The notes beneath the pieces are model-generated. The model was not told where the DNA came from, searched no databases, and was given only the letters and a program-made list of their open reading frames with translations. The position numbers were made by a program, and so were the translations under genes. Of a stretch of 64,000 nucleotides of DNA, positions 12,101-22,554 are shown in pieces. How positions within the stretch are numbered: the first letter of the stretch is position 1; each line of letters starts with the position of its first letter. This DNA is from Toxorhynchites rutilus septentrionalis (Eukaryota > Arthropoda > Insecta > Diptera > Culicidae), in contig NC_073745.1 of assembly GCF_029784135.1 (NCBI RefSeq), forward strand, positions 283,630,493 through 283,694,492, in the 5' to 3' direction.

Positions 12101-12284
12101 TCATTATTGGTGAAACGTTAAAACCGTCGATTCCCTTGTTGAATAGCTCAATGTTGTACGCTCGGGAATACTCTGGTATATTGTTTTGAGAATCTTGTGA
12201 AAATGCTGAAACGACTAAAACTATTGATGGAACTTCTCCTAAAGTATTTCCTACTGCTGTACTGATCTGCTCCTCAGTATTTCA
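9199..12284 (-). pseudogene. DDE-like transposase of the long-inverted-repeat transposon, decayed and interrupted
   Basis: Reading minus strand, an open frame appears from about 12284 (no clear ATG; MTNRLGQASY at 12104 is internal). In order: KGVLSTP (about 11785), DYVSVVKDGKRQHIQKRLL (about 11690-11630), NVCVCTFHENVNLML (about 11490), CxxC/CxxxCxxC zinc-like cysteines (11440-11330), ICDFSENYSF with a candidate first Asp (11090), WNND near 11020, then LISDGAASQYKNRKK with a candidate second Asp (about 10850). After a 1.17-kb insertion it resumes at 9620 with AEWHFFATSHGKGPCD and ends at 9199. At least two frameshifts (near 11780 and 11115) and several stops (for example 11530, 11247) make it non-functional. 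The motif set matches, from memory, a widespread arthropod transposase-like protein of about 600-700 residues, but I cannot name its superfamily. Assignment as transposase is inference from the inverted repeats and the acidic motifs. Confidence 0.75.
9626..10798 (+). mobile_element. GACGTAG-family element, full-length-looking copy inside the transposase
   Basis: It starts with the palindrome GACGTAGAACTACGTC (9626-9641) and ends, read on the minus strand, ACAGGAGGTTGTGTCC then ACGACCGCATTGTTGACGTA. Both flanks are transposase coding sequence, and AT-rich AAAATTT / AAAAATT flanks look like a target duplication. Inside are a TATAAA at about 10004 and a basic ATG frame at 10225 (MSKKKRKAGSSPAKK), soon broken by stops. 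Short reads near 10664 (M-A-K-Q-T) and 10713 (I-R-R-Y) recall histone H3 but are too short to claim. The ends match 7886-8247, 16965-18532 and 53660-53785. Confidence 0.7.
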
Positions 12285-12739
12285 CTGCTATGGTTTGGAA
12301 GAGTATACAGATAAACGGCATGATCCGCAAATTTTTAAAGATGTATCTAAAAGGACATTGCATCCCATTGACTTAAGTTTCTCAATCATTAACACGGTTA
12401 AGAAACGTTTGTTGTTGTTTGTTGTGTTTGTTGTCTACGTCAAGAAATTTTGTTGTCCATTGTGGTATACTGTTAATCACTCTATAAGGAAAATTGTTCG
12501 ACTGATGAACGATGTTTGAATATGAGTAACTTTATATACATTATAGAGGTACCTTAAAGGTACCTGACATTATATACCTACACAGAGGTAGCTTAGAGAT
12601 ACCTGACTTCAGGTATAATCTAGGAATAACGTAAACAAGTTAATTATATTTGTACCCATAACGTCCGGTTGAATCAACAAGGTGTATTTGTTGTTGGGAT
12701 TTCAATTCTACTGTTCGTGTTTTGATTGTGTAACACGAA
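12285..12739. other. internal spacer of the long-inverted-repeat transposon
   Basis: AT-rich sequence between the transposase and the right arm. It contains three copies of a GAGGTAxCTTAxAGxTACCTGAC theme at about 12545-12615. No coding content is recognised. Confidence 0.5.
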
Positions 12740-13587
12740 TAATATGTTAAAAGTTTGTATTAAGATAAAAAAAGATTTTATAATATCGCTACGTTTTATG
12801 TTACACACATGTCTTCAGATGTTTTTCAACGTAACTCCTAAACATATACTTTTACCATAATGATGTATTTGGAAAAGTTGTTGGAAATTATAAGCAAATT
12901 CATAAAATTTCATGAACATGGCGGTATAGCACGACAAACATATTAAAAGGGAATATTTACTATAAAAAGACAATAAATTAGAAATATTTTTTAAAATATC
13001 TCGAGAATGGCTACATTTAGAAGGAGATTTATAATGAGCTTTTTTGTTTTAAATCACATCAGAAATCATAATTTGTGGCTAAAAATGATTGTTAACATAC
13101 AAAAATTCGAAGTTTCGGAAATTCATAAAAATTCGATGTTCCACAAAGTTAGTCTAAAATAGTTTTACCATCTTGGACCCATTTTTTAAATTTTCTACAT
13201 GACTTCTATTTAATATGAAAAATAAAAAAAAATAAAAAATATGTATTTTGGATATTGCAAATTAAAGTTTTTTTTTGTAAATAAAATTAGTACTCTAATT
13301 TTTTTTCTTAGTGTATATTTTTTTCATGTTTAGACATCAATACTCTATAACTCTTTCTAAGATACTATTTCGGTACTACTCATAGTTTTTTAGATATAAA
13401 TTATCAAAGATTTCTCCTACTAAAATCGATACGCCCTTTTCAAAAGTTACGCTTGAGTCAAAAAATTCCCAATTGCTGTGGAGAACTCATATTTCCTCCA
13501 ACCCAAACGGAATACAAACTTTCATTCGAATCAAAAATACATGTTTTTCAAATCAGCATTTTTTGGACGATTTCATTTGGAATTGCG
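12740..13587 (-). repeat. right arm of long terminal inverted repeat (copy 1)
   Basis: Inverted counterpart of 8345-9000, extending further to the element edge near 13587 through ACTCATATTTCC, GGAATACAAACTTTCATTCG and GATTTCATTTGGAATTGC. The same outer block recurs at 27802-28000 (inverted) and 30600-30793 (direct). Confidence 0.88.
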
Positions 13588-13696
13588 CAATAATTAGTTT
13601 TAGTGGAAATGTGACGTAATTTATAGAAACTTCAATAATGTTTCTATGAATTGGGTCACATTTCCAGGATCAGGACTAGGTGTTTCAAGTATGAAT

Positions 13697-14435
13697 CTGC
13701 CGTTCTACGCATAGTTGTCCCATGTTATTTTTTGACGATTTTCACTTTTCTTTATAAAACGTTGTACTTATGCATAATCTTACGGAAAAACACAAAAAAA
13801 AACATTAGTTTATTCCCAACTTTAAAAAAAACAACATCAAGCTCAATTGTCCCATGTTGATATTCTATTCATAACTGTCCCACCATGTATTTTTGTAGAT
13901 CCATATCGAAAAAATCGGTTCAAGTGCAAGAATTTCATTTCACACTTTCAGCAGGGCTAATGCACTCATTTCTGGTTTGGAAGAACGAACTAATTCTCAA
14001 ACAAATAAGAAAAACTTTAACAGAACACGTGTACACCTTGTTAGCGAATGCCTAATAACAATGAGATTTATATTCTGTGAAGGTGTTTCAGATCACTCAT
14101 ATAAACGATGCATAATCTTCCGGAAAAACACATAAAAAATTATTGTTTGTTCCCAGTATATCAAAAAACAACATCAATTTCAATCGTCCCATGTTGATAT
14201 TCTAGGCATAACAGTCCCACCATGAATTTTTAAATCCATGATCAAGCTTGATTGATTCAGTGAGGGGATCTCATCACATTTCATTGAACAATAGTATAGT
14301 GCTTATAAACAATCCGGTGTATTGCTAAATTGAAATGTTTAAAGCTTTTGGTAGACAAATATGCGAGAAAACTTTGATTGCGTTTTTCTCAGTTGCTGAT
14401 TTTGGAACATGGGACAGCTATGCGTAGAACGGCAG
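13697..14435. mobile_element. 739-bp inverted-repeat MITE
   Basis: The ends are inverted copies: left CTGCCGTTCTACGCATAGTT, right complement CTGCCGTTCTACGCATAGCT, about 30 bp with one or two mismatches, both continuing GTCCCATGTT. Inside, a 140-bp block is repeated directly at 13768-13905 and 14108-14245 (each with AACAACATCAA, CATGTTGATATTCTA and TGTCCCACCATG). No transposase. A 4-bp flank TGAA on both sides is a possible target duplication. Confidence 0.8.
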
Positions 14436-14829
14436 TGAAGTAACATTAAGTTATAATTTTGTTTCAAATTTTAACATTTTAATTCTGCCTTCGGATCTGC
14501 TGTTTTGGTAGAAAATTAGTTTATTCACACCACACCAGGTTAGTCTTCTAGTTCGGGAGAAGTAATTTTTGGAGTGCAGTCACAAAGATCGACGCAAAAT
14601 TCCATCCATCAAACCGGATCGCTGATGCCACCAGCGAATGGAGAGCATAAATTTCATCTAATCATCGTAGACAAATTTATTTTTTTTCGATTACCATAGA
14701 TCATAGTGAAATAACCATGCTATGGAACGGCAAGTCATTAGAAAATTTGCCTTTTGACAATCACAGTATCAATATCAGGTAGGATAAACGTTCGACTGAA
14801 AGTCATGACCGCCAATTGAATGCCCCCAC
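14436..14829. other. non-coding sequence
   Basis: No gene or clear repeat is seen apart from GATCGACTGAAAG-like blocks. The last eight bases, GCCCCCAC, are the left target duplication of the next element. Confidence 0.5.
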
Positions 14830-15256
14830 CAGTGTTGCCACATTTTAATCTGTACCAGAGGGGTTAAAAATCTCACTCATCTGTACTTTTTCTTCCAAAA
14901 ATCTGTACCGTCAAAAATATTCGTTGTAGAAAAAAATCCATTTTATTAGCATAAAAAATACTCATTCATTTAAAACAAATATCACATTTACATTTCATTC
15001 GTCATTCGTGTGTTTGATGATGCTTATACATAGTTTTTCTGAATCTAGATTGCACACTATCATTTATTAGCGATACTGTGGTGCAAAAGTAAGATACATG
15101 ATCTTAATGTAATGTAAGCAATTTCACCCGCAGAAAAAATCTGTACCAATCTGTACTTTTTGATGAAAATCTGTACTCTGTCCGTACAGAATCTGTACCA
15201 AAAATAACGAAAAAATCTGTACTTTTACAGATAAATCTGTACGTGGGGCAGCACTG
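14830..15256. mobile_element. hAT-like MITE, 427 bp
   Basis: Left end CAGTGTTGCCACA and right-end complement CAGTGCTGCCCCA form short inverted repeats of hAT style. Flanks GCCCCCAC (14822-14829) and GTCCCCAC (15257-15264) agree at 7 of 8 bases, the 8-bp duplication expected of hAT elements. The interior holds nine copies of TCTGTAC in direct orientation. No transposase. Confidence 0.85.
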
Positions 15257-15264
15257 GTCCCCAC

Positions 15265-15770
15265 AATTACATTAAATTGACCAAACAAGTGATCGACTGA
15301 AAATGTTTACGTAAATATAAGGGTAAATATAATAGATTTCGATAGTTTCATTCATTCACTAATGGAAATTCAAAGGCGCCATCTGTTATCGTTCGCGATT
15401 GCACGAAAAAAAACAATCTCGGAGGAAACCCAAAATCAATTTTTAGCGGGACGAAGTTTGCTGAGTCTGCTAGTTTGTTTTATATGAATGAAAGCACAAA
15501 GTAACTTGGTCCATTATAAAATGGCATCATTCCAATTGAACGTTGAACCTCTCGATTGGATTCTCTCCGAGCCAGCCAAATCATTCAAGGAAAATCGATC
15601 ATTCGATAATCGAGCAATTAGCACCATTTATTTGTGTTCCATTTCAATTCAAAGTTTTATGTCTCTTTAAAAATACCTTTCAGTTACAAGATTGTTAGAT
15701 GTTTTTTAAAATTTTTAATATCTTCTTTTGCAAATCCATCAAAACTTATTTCCACACCAAAACAAATTGT
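15265..15770 (+). other. non-coding sequence with a CTAG-type repeat terminus
   Basis: At 15441-15473 the sequence TTTAGCGGGACGAAGTTTGC...CTGCTAG followed by T is a diverged copy of the family A 3' end. The rest has no recognised gene. Confidence 0.6.
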
Positions 15771-16607
15771 GGGCCCTATTCCAGAAAACGAGACGAGCAG
15801 ACGAGCGCACGTCTCGTTTGTTTTCATATTCCAAAAGCCGAGCTAGTTTGTTTGATGTGTTTGTTCACCTTGTTGATTGAAAGCATCGGTATTATTCTGC
15901 TCCGTTTTTATCTTCAAAAATTGTTTCACGGCTAAACTAGTACTGCATAAGCAATGTATGTTTTCAACTGCAACCATCAAATTCAATTCAGTAATTGCAA
16001 GATTTTACAGATTTTCAAATGGACCTCTCCCAAACAACACAATCAAATGTAAACATTGAACTCATATCCAGGGATGCTAGATGACTGTTTTGAATATATG
16101 AACACGGCACGAAAAGGGTCTTCACATATTGAACGAAAATGAGCAATTCAAAACAACTACTTTATTGGAAATACGTATATATAAATTTAAAACATTTCTT
16201 GATAAATCGTTCATTAGGTGAACAAACATTGCCCCCAATAAATCCATAATAACAAAACGTCTGAGTGATAAAACCATATGCTAGAGGAAAAATATTAATG
16301 AAACCAAAAGATATATGAAACTTATTCCTTTTTGTTATTTTTTTTTTTAAATATTTTGGCACTGAGAAAAGAGTATCGATTGATCAATTCAAAACAGTTT
16401 GTTATTTTTCTCAAAACAAAAACATGTCTTTTCATCTGACATCACTGATCATACCGAGAAAAACTGACTGAAGTCTCTCCAGTCTACCAAATAAAACATT
16501 TCAATGAAACTCGTGTACTGGAATGGGATATTTTGCTCGTCTCGACAGTGACTGAAGCCGAGACGAGACGAGACGAATTGCTCGTCTCGTTTTCTGGAAT
16601 AGGGGCC
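15771..16607. mobile_element. PIF/Harbinger-like MITE, copy 1 (837 bp)
   Basis: Left end GGGCCCTATTCCAGAAAACG and right-end complement GGCCCCTATTCCAGAAAACG are terminal inverted repeats of about 30 bp, followed by clusters of GAGACGAGC. A second copy in opposite orientation is at 45382-46298. Interior blocks such as ATATCCAGGGATGCTAGATG are shared. GGGCC-type ends and the 3-bp duplication at the other copy suggest PIF/Harbinger; no transposase is present. Confidence 0.85.
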
Positions 16608-16964
16608 TATGTAACAAATAACATTTTCTTACTTCTTGGCTCTGAATAATCAGTTGCATAAAAAAAAACCCAAAAAAAATCCCAATAAAAAATACTATTT
16701 TAAATGATTGTGTATTTTTGGTGAAAGGAGACTAACACCCCTCGCAGATGATTTGTTGGTCTCCTTTAAAGTGCACCACAAGTTTCACGCCGGTGTTTTT
16801 TTCTCCGGTCCTCAACGCCACAAAAAAGTATAAATTTAATTGAAACGTTCACGCAGAGCTCCACATGGTCTCATTCGCTCAACCTGCTCATGACACAATC
16901 AATCTGGACAACCAAGTGGGCATAAGAAAATGGGCGAAGGTAACCTCTGGAAAAAAAGTCACAG
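16608..16964. other. non-coding sequence
   Basis: Low-complexity A-rich and ordinary intron-like sequence. No gene or repeat boundary is recognised. Confidence 0.45.
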
Positions 16965-18532
16965 GAGGGTGACTACGGAATCCTACGACCGCATAGCTGA
17001 CGTAGGATTCCGTTAGGCTATCTGTTGTTATGGATATGTTTGAAGAATTACATTGTTAAACTCTTCAATAATGATTTGGTGGCCCGGAAAAGGGCCGTTT
17101 CGTCTGGTTGTTAGGTATTGCTTGTTCGCTCGTGATGAGTGATGATGATAGAAGGATGGTGATTGGTGCGTATCACGATAGAAGATGGCAAAATGGAATG
17201 GGTTATGATGAAAGCCGCCCTCTGTTGCTCTGAACGAGATGGCTCCTGTGTTATGCTTGGATGAAATGAAAAAAAAACTCATCAAAGTAATATAAGATAA
17301 TTATAATTATCGAACAAAATTATCAATTGTTCTCACCAGAAAAAAGATTTACTTTATTATAGAGAAAATATATTTGAAATGGGGAAGGTAATTTCATTTA
17401 TAATTTTTACTTTCTGAGTGTTTATTCAATCCATTTATTCAATCCAATCCAACGGAACACGGAACTCCTTCATTTTTCCAATTTTTCTCGTCGCATGAAC
17501 TTTTCTTGGGAGAGAAAAAATTGTTTCATATTTCAAGTCATTTATACGCAACCACTACCATATACAATTTTACACTTACACTTGTGCTAAAAGTTTTATA
17601 ATGCATGATCGGTCATTGATATGAAATTTCACGAAGCAACCAACATTAAAGTTCCAAATTAAAACATAATTATTCAATTCAACAACATCGATTCTTATTG
17701 GAACGAAAATAAGAAAAAAAAACTCGTTCATCGCTGCCAACTTATTCGCCAACATGTATGCAATCAGCAATGCCCATGCTAGTCACAATGAGCACTATCC
17801 ATTTGTGCGCGTCATTCGTTAAACTATCGACCACCAGGGTATTTATTTGCTGATTTTCCCCCAGGTACATTGAATTAGAAATCTCTGTTAGGGAATACAT
17901 GTCGATGGAAACTAAAGCTTCCTCTGCTTTCATGTACTTGCAATGCCGATTTCCCCCGGGCAGCTTGGTTTCGATATCTCTGTTAGGGAACACACTTCGG
18001 TGGGAACAAAAGTTCCCTTTACATTGATGTATTTGCAATGCCAATTTCTCCGTATCTTCAATTTCGACCAATCAGAACGAGGTATTTCCGTTTGAAGATT
18101 TTTCGATTGTTTGATAGTTAGTTTCATATGATATGTTATTTTATCCATTGTGATGAATTGTTATGGAATGCTCAGATCGATTGATGAAAATATCTCGTGA
18201 ATCCATCAAGAAATAACTGAACAATAATTGTAAGTACATGAGCCGCCGCATGTGTCGTCAATTTCGACCAATCAGAAGTGGGTATTTCCGTTAGGATAGG
18301 GGTTGAGATTTTTCAATTGTTCGATAGTTAGTTTAATGAAATATATTATTTTATTCAATGTAAAAAATTGTTATGAAGTGCCGAAATTGATTGACGCAAA
18401 AATCTCATCAATCCATCATGAAATGACTGAGCAATAAGCATTTGAAATTGGACAATTTTCACAATGTGCTCGATTTTCGATTTTCAATTTGTACCCCCAT
18501 ATGTTCCCGAAAGACGTAATCCTACGTCAAAA
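16965..18532 (-). mobile_element. GACGTAG-family element, probable full-length copy (1.57 kb)
   Basis: The low-coordinate end carries ACGACCGCATAGCTGACGTA (D-end) and the high-coordinate end, on the minus strand, TTTTGACGTAGGATTACGTC (B-end), the same pair of ends as the insertion at 9626-10798 but reversed. A histone-type stem-loop lies at 17081-17096. Two tandem blocks each start with an inverted CCAAT box (GACCAATCAGAA on the plus strand, near 18066 and 18267), and a further pair of TCTCTGTTAGGGAA blocks lies at 17881 and 17979. The middle (17290-17860) has no match elsewhere, so treating it as one element is inference. Confidence 0.6.
17081..17096 (-). promoter_or_regulatory. histone-type 3' stem-loop (diverged)
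   Basis: On the minus strand it reads GGCCCTTTTCCGGGCC, preceded by GAAAC and followed by ACCA, close to the histone mRNA 3' processing hairpin (6-bp stem, TTTC loop); one closing pair is mismatched. A purine-rich GAAGAG occurs about 15 bases downstream, where the histone downstream element would be. No histone reading frame is seen just upstream. Confidence 0.6.
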
Positions 18533-18845
18533 ACCGAAGCGTCAGACTGAACTGAGGAAACAAACCGTATGACCATCAGATAATAACGGGCACAAAGGGG
18601 TAACAGACACAACGAACCGTAAGAGTAAACGTCTCCTCCAGCATCCTGTCGCACCCTTATTCCTGAGCCACGGCTCTTCCGAACGTAATGAATTTTCCCC
18701 GGCAAACGGAAGAAGAAGAATTAGGATTCCGTCTTTCCTTTCATGTTTTATTTCTGTCAACCCGAGTGGAAAGTTTCAACATTTGCTGCTATCTCTCTCT
18801 GAAACGTTCTTGTTATTGCTGTTCTCTCATCTTTCCTCTTTCCAG

Positions 18846-18988
18846 CTTCCCTGAGCTCGATGATGGCCACGGAGGAATCGGTCGGCCTGCAGCCCTACTT
18901 TGATTTTGATGTACAGCGAAATATCACCGTCACCGTGGGTCAAACGGGCTTCCTGCACTGCCGGGTGGAGCGGCTCGGGGACAAAGAC
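18846..18988 (+). CDS. dpr1: dpr1-like gene, exon with N-terminal half of Ig1
   Basis: This exon encodes the start of the first immunoglobulin domain of a Dpr protein, a neuronal surface protein that binds DIP partners during synapse and axon matching. It is bounded by a pyrimidine tract plus CAG (18845) and GTAAGT (18989). It begins with two bases of a split codon and reads 47 residues: PYFDFDVQRN, the sequon N-I-T, VGQTGFLHC with the first Ig1 cysteine (residue 38) and RVERLGDKD. The PYFDFDV...VGQTGFLHCRVERLGDKD run matches Dpr1-type proteins as remembered from Drosophila. The signal peptide must come from an upstream exon not recognised here. It ends in phase 0 and joins 27203 after an 8.2-kb intron. 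Confidence 0.93.
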
Positions 18989-20564
18989 GTAAGTACCACA
19001 TTTGAGCGGAAAAGGCCGAGCACAGAACAGCGCCAACGCCAACGCCCGGGTCCTTAGCGCCCCTTGTGGTCTCTGTGTTCGTTTGATGAGGCGCTATTCT
19101 GTGGCTGGCAGGAAAAGCTTTTCAAAGTTTGCGGTCGTGTCCAGGCGAGCCGTGACAATCGGGTGTGGCCTTGGGATATGAGAAGGATTTTTTCACGCTC
19201 TCTCTCACTCTGTGTCTGCCTGCTTTCGGTTGGACACCTGTCAATTATCAAGATTGAAGTCGGTGGAAACTTGTGTTGATGGAGAGGTAGTGCTTCTGCC
19301 GCTTTTTTTTTCGCAATCTCAACGTTCATCTCACTATTGCTTGGAACATATTGCTGGGATGATTTGCTGTTCCTTGATCGTTGAATTCAAATGGCTTATC
19401 TTGGGATATTTTTGACGGAAGGAAACATCAATGCTCCAAGAATAATTATTCATACCGCAACGAATTCACGAAAGCAACAAAAAAAAACATTCATCAGAAA
19501 ACAAAAGTAAAATGAAAAGAAATGTAACATACATTATGATCTCAAAGGTGCATTATCTCTGAGCGCTTGTGAATCATAATTGATTTTGGAAGAATTGAAT
19601 CTAAATATACACTCTGCAATCGAATGTTAACTTCGTGCGATGTCCCGATCATGGGGCAAAAACAAGCCAATCGGATTATCAAATGGAACACTTCGCTGGA
19701 ACTCGCAGAATAACTTTTCTTGAAAATTGATAAACATAAATAATTTCCATGTATTTGCTTACTTGCTTCCCCTTGCTCTCCTCCCCTCTCTCTCTCTAGC
19801 AAGATCTTTTCCGTTTCGATAAATAAAAACGAATTTATTCTCGGGCGCTGTATTGGCTGTGTTTGGATAAAATATTCATATCGAGAAACTTCGACGTCCT
19901 CTCCTTGGTGCCGAGGTGGAACGGAGACGACGTCGCAGCATCTCTCGAGTTGTTGCAAAGTATAAGTAGACGCTTGCATGTGCTGCTGTACACACCCCGA
20001 ACATCGCGGGTGACTTACAAGGGGATGTTATTTCTATTGATTGATTATTTGAATCACTTCAACAGTCCCATTCTCGTTTGGGGACCTGTTTGGGAACCTG
20101 GAAAGCCACTGCAGATAGGGTGGAATTTTACCTATTTTTCAGTGCGTGTGCAATTGCGACGCAACATTTTGAGTGCACGTGCTTAATGGTTTTATAATGT
20201 TCCGGCTATCATGCGCCGACAGTGGAGTCCCGGAGCGTAAGTATGTACTGTTTTTCTTTTCCACGAAAATGTTTCTCATCGCTCCGTTACGGCGAAAATA
20301 CGAGGTTTATGATTCAAGTTGGTTGGAAATGGGAACGGCAACCGGTGACCTTCTCTACCAATGTTCATAATTTGTATGCTAGAAGTAAACACAAACTTGA
20401 TTACGATTTAATATGGTTAGATCAGTAAATTAGTTTTAGTTAGGTCAGCAATGAAATCTTCTTGAAAATGAGTAAATCAATGGTCCTTGTTGGACAAGGT
20501 ACAAAGAACATAATAAAGAACTCAGAAACGTACTTTATAGTACTATATTGTGTTGCTGTTTGGG
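18989..20564 (+). other. start of dpr1-like intron, mostly single-copy
   Basis: Intronic sequence after the GTAAGT donor. Open frames at 19542-19979 (minus) and 19863-20186 (plus) show no domain and lie inside the intron. TC-rich runs occur near 19195-19210 and 19785-19800. Confidence 0.6.
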
Positions 20565-21060
20565 TGAGGTTAATGAATAAATTCAACTAGAAGACGAAGC
20601 CAGCCTTTCTCATGATGTTTCCCTTCGTACTTTTGATTAAAGCTTGATTCATTTAAAATCCGGAATCAAAACATCAGTTGTGAAGAAAAATTCAAAAGTT
20701 ATTTTTTCTGAAAGAACACAATAAATTATCCGTATTTTGATACTAGAACATGTTTTGTACCTTTAACCAAACCAGAAACCGTTCTAGTATCAAAATACGG
20801 ATAATTTATTATGTTCTTTCAGATAAAAAAATATTCAAAAAATTACACCTTTAAACTTTGTGTCTACAGGGCAATGTTTTTCGAACAACAACTTTTTCAT
20901 GTTTTCTTTGAAAAAAATACAACTTATCCTAATTTTTTTGAAAGTCATGATACCGATATAGTGTATTCGACAAAGTTTTAGATCTTGTTGAAATATAAAC
21001 TTTTGTCGAAGACATCAACTTTCTATCTTTTATAGTTTTTGGAATATAAGTCAAGTTAAG
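20565..21060. repeat. dispersed repeat with a 42-bp hairpin
   Basis: 20565-20680 matches 51838-51960 inside a pogo-like MITE (shared AGAAGACGAAGCCAGCCTTT and CTCATGATGTTTCCCTTCGT). It continues into a large inverted repeat at 20708-20822. The rest is AT-rich. Probably a related non-autonomous pogo-type element without recognisable ends. Confidence 0.65.
20708..20822. repeat. hairpin: 42-bp arms, 31-base loop
   Basis: Left arm 20708-20749 (begins CTGAAAGAACACAATAAATT) and right arm 20781-20822 (ends AATTTATTATGTTCTTTCAG) are reverse complements at 41 of 42 positions. The loop contains TGTTTTGTACC. A transcript through the intron would fold into a long, nearly perfect duplex. Confidence 0.92.
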
Positions 21061-21159
21061 AGTTTAAAATCTCAACCGATTAGTCCTAATCAAAATGACG
21101 TAAGTAATACCTACGTTGAAACGGCAAAAGTTCGTCTGGGAACTTTAGTTTCATTCAAA

Positions 21160-21197
21160 AAGAAGAAGAAAAAGAAAAAGAAAAAGAAGAAGAAGCT
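21160..21197 (+). repeat. purine (AAG/AAAAAG) microsatellite
   Basis: An uninterrupted A/G tract of about 38 bases built from AAG and AAAAAG units, on the dpr sense strand. Confidence 0.85.
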
Positions 21198-21683
21198 TCA
21201 CATCGAGAAAAACTATGTATATGGATGTTGGCTGCTTGTTGACTAAAGCATGACTAAAATAGAATTGGGAATTAAATTTGTTCTATCCTCGTCCAGTCAT
21301 TATTTCTCCTCTGCTTCGCTTTCGCGCGTCACTGCAAGCTCTGCACTATGTTTGCTCTGTGCATATTCTGAGAATGCATTCTGAGGCAAACTACTTTTTA
21401 TGCGGTAGAAAAACATAAACTGAAGGTTAGCCGGAACGAACGCTTCTATTTATTGTATGGCTTATTCACCTATTTCCCTTGGATAGAACAGGTCTTCGTA
21501 GCTATAACGGTTGCGCGTCCGATCATTGAGAGAACGACCGTAGGTTTCAATATCAAGTCGCTCCTTTTTTTTGGTTTTCTAATAGTCCTTTTCAAGGCTA
21601 GAAGCGAATGGTTTTTGTGGTTTAAAGCCTCTATAATAGCAATCAATCAATAAACCCTTCAATAGAATAATGCACAAGTGTTA

Positions 21684-21945
21684 GCTACACCCAAACTAGC
21701 GTTGGCGAAAAACATTTCAGCGTGATACTGTTACACCTGATCATAAAATGAAGTTGGAAAGTGTTTTCTAAGAGGACAAAGAAGAACATGAACGAGAATA
21801 TATTTTTCTCTGTCTGGGTCGTGTATTTGGAAAACTTAACGAAAGTCTTTCATATGCTTTCATTCAAACATGTCTCCTGTTTCGCTCGCTCATATTGGCT
21901 CTAGCATATATAATATACAAATGATATACACTTGGGTGGCAATGG
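21684..21945 (+). mobile_element. CTACACCCAAA MITE, 5' part (truncated)
   Basis: It starts CTACACCCAAACTAGCGTTG, like the complete copy at 54366-54857, and shares AAAATGAAGTTGGAAAGTGT, AACATGAACGAGAATATAT and GGCTCTAGCATATATA. The right end is missing, and so is a roughly 150-bp tRNA-like block present in the other copy. Confidence 0.7.
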
Positions 21946-21948
21946 ATG

Positions 21949-22330
21949 TATGGAAAAAATCATCATCGAATTCCAAAAACCGACCATGTACAATTTGTTT
22001 ATTGCCCCCAAAATGTCCTATGCAAAGTTTCAGATCAATCGGACATGATTTAGGGGTGCCTCAAAGCACTTAAAGTTTTGATTTTTTGATCCTCGAAAAT
22101 CTTCCAAGGGGGAAGTAAAGGAAACTTGGAAAATCGAAATTGGTTTTCGATGCCAAATGACTTCAAAATTCTTGAAACGTCGAGATCTGGTGTCATCTCT
22201 AAAAAAAATTGCCGGAAACCGACCTTTTGGGACTTAGCCTGAGAGGCAATGAAGGTACGGAAAAAAATAATTATAGAACTTAAAGAACCGACCATGTTCA
22301 TTTTGTTTATTGGCCCAACAGAATGACATG
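21949..22330. repeat. family C dispersed repeat, first copy
   Basis: It shares with 24286-24870 the blocks ATCAATCGGAC, CACCTCAAAG-like, GGGGGAAGTAAAGGAAA, ATGCCAAATgaCTT and AACGTCGAGATCTxGTGTCA. A second, partial unit follows at 22257. Non-coding. Confidence 0.65.
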
Positions 22331-22554
22331 TACAAAAAATGACCTTTTTTTTATTTTTCAATAGGGTGTCCTTTTCCATTTTTGACCGGTCGGAAAAATC
22401 CATTTTTTCGTATTTTTGCAAAAAATGACTTTTTCAAAAATTCATAAGTTTCGAACCACTGGACCGATTCAGATGTTCGACATATCAAATAACTAGTCTT
22501 CTTTTGTAAAAATACTACAGAAAATTTGAATTATGTTTTCATTTTTATTGATTG

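Larger units (their letters stand above)
8345..13587 (-). mobile_element. DNA transposon with about 650-bp terminal inverted repeats, copy 1
   Basis: Two arms (8345-9000 and 12740-13395) are inverted copies of each other and enclose a minus-strand transposase pseudogene. The right arm continues outward to about 13587, ending in a TTTCATTTGGAATTGC edge that is also seen at both ends of the second copy (27802-30793). The left outer end is missing, replaced by the repeat at 7886-8247. A separate element occupies 9626-10798. Long inverted repeats and a DDE-like enzyme suggest a cut-and-paste transposon; the superfamily could not be named. Confidence 0.8.

Noticed and set aside
17742..18148. Two overlapping minus-strand frames of about 110 and 72 residues
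   Set aside because: They come from two tandem non-coding repeat blocks (the TCTCTGTTAGGGAA units), so the similar peptides reflect repeat structure.
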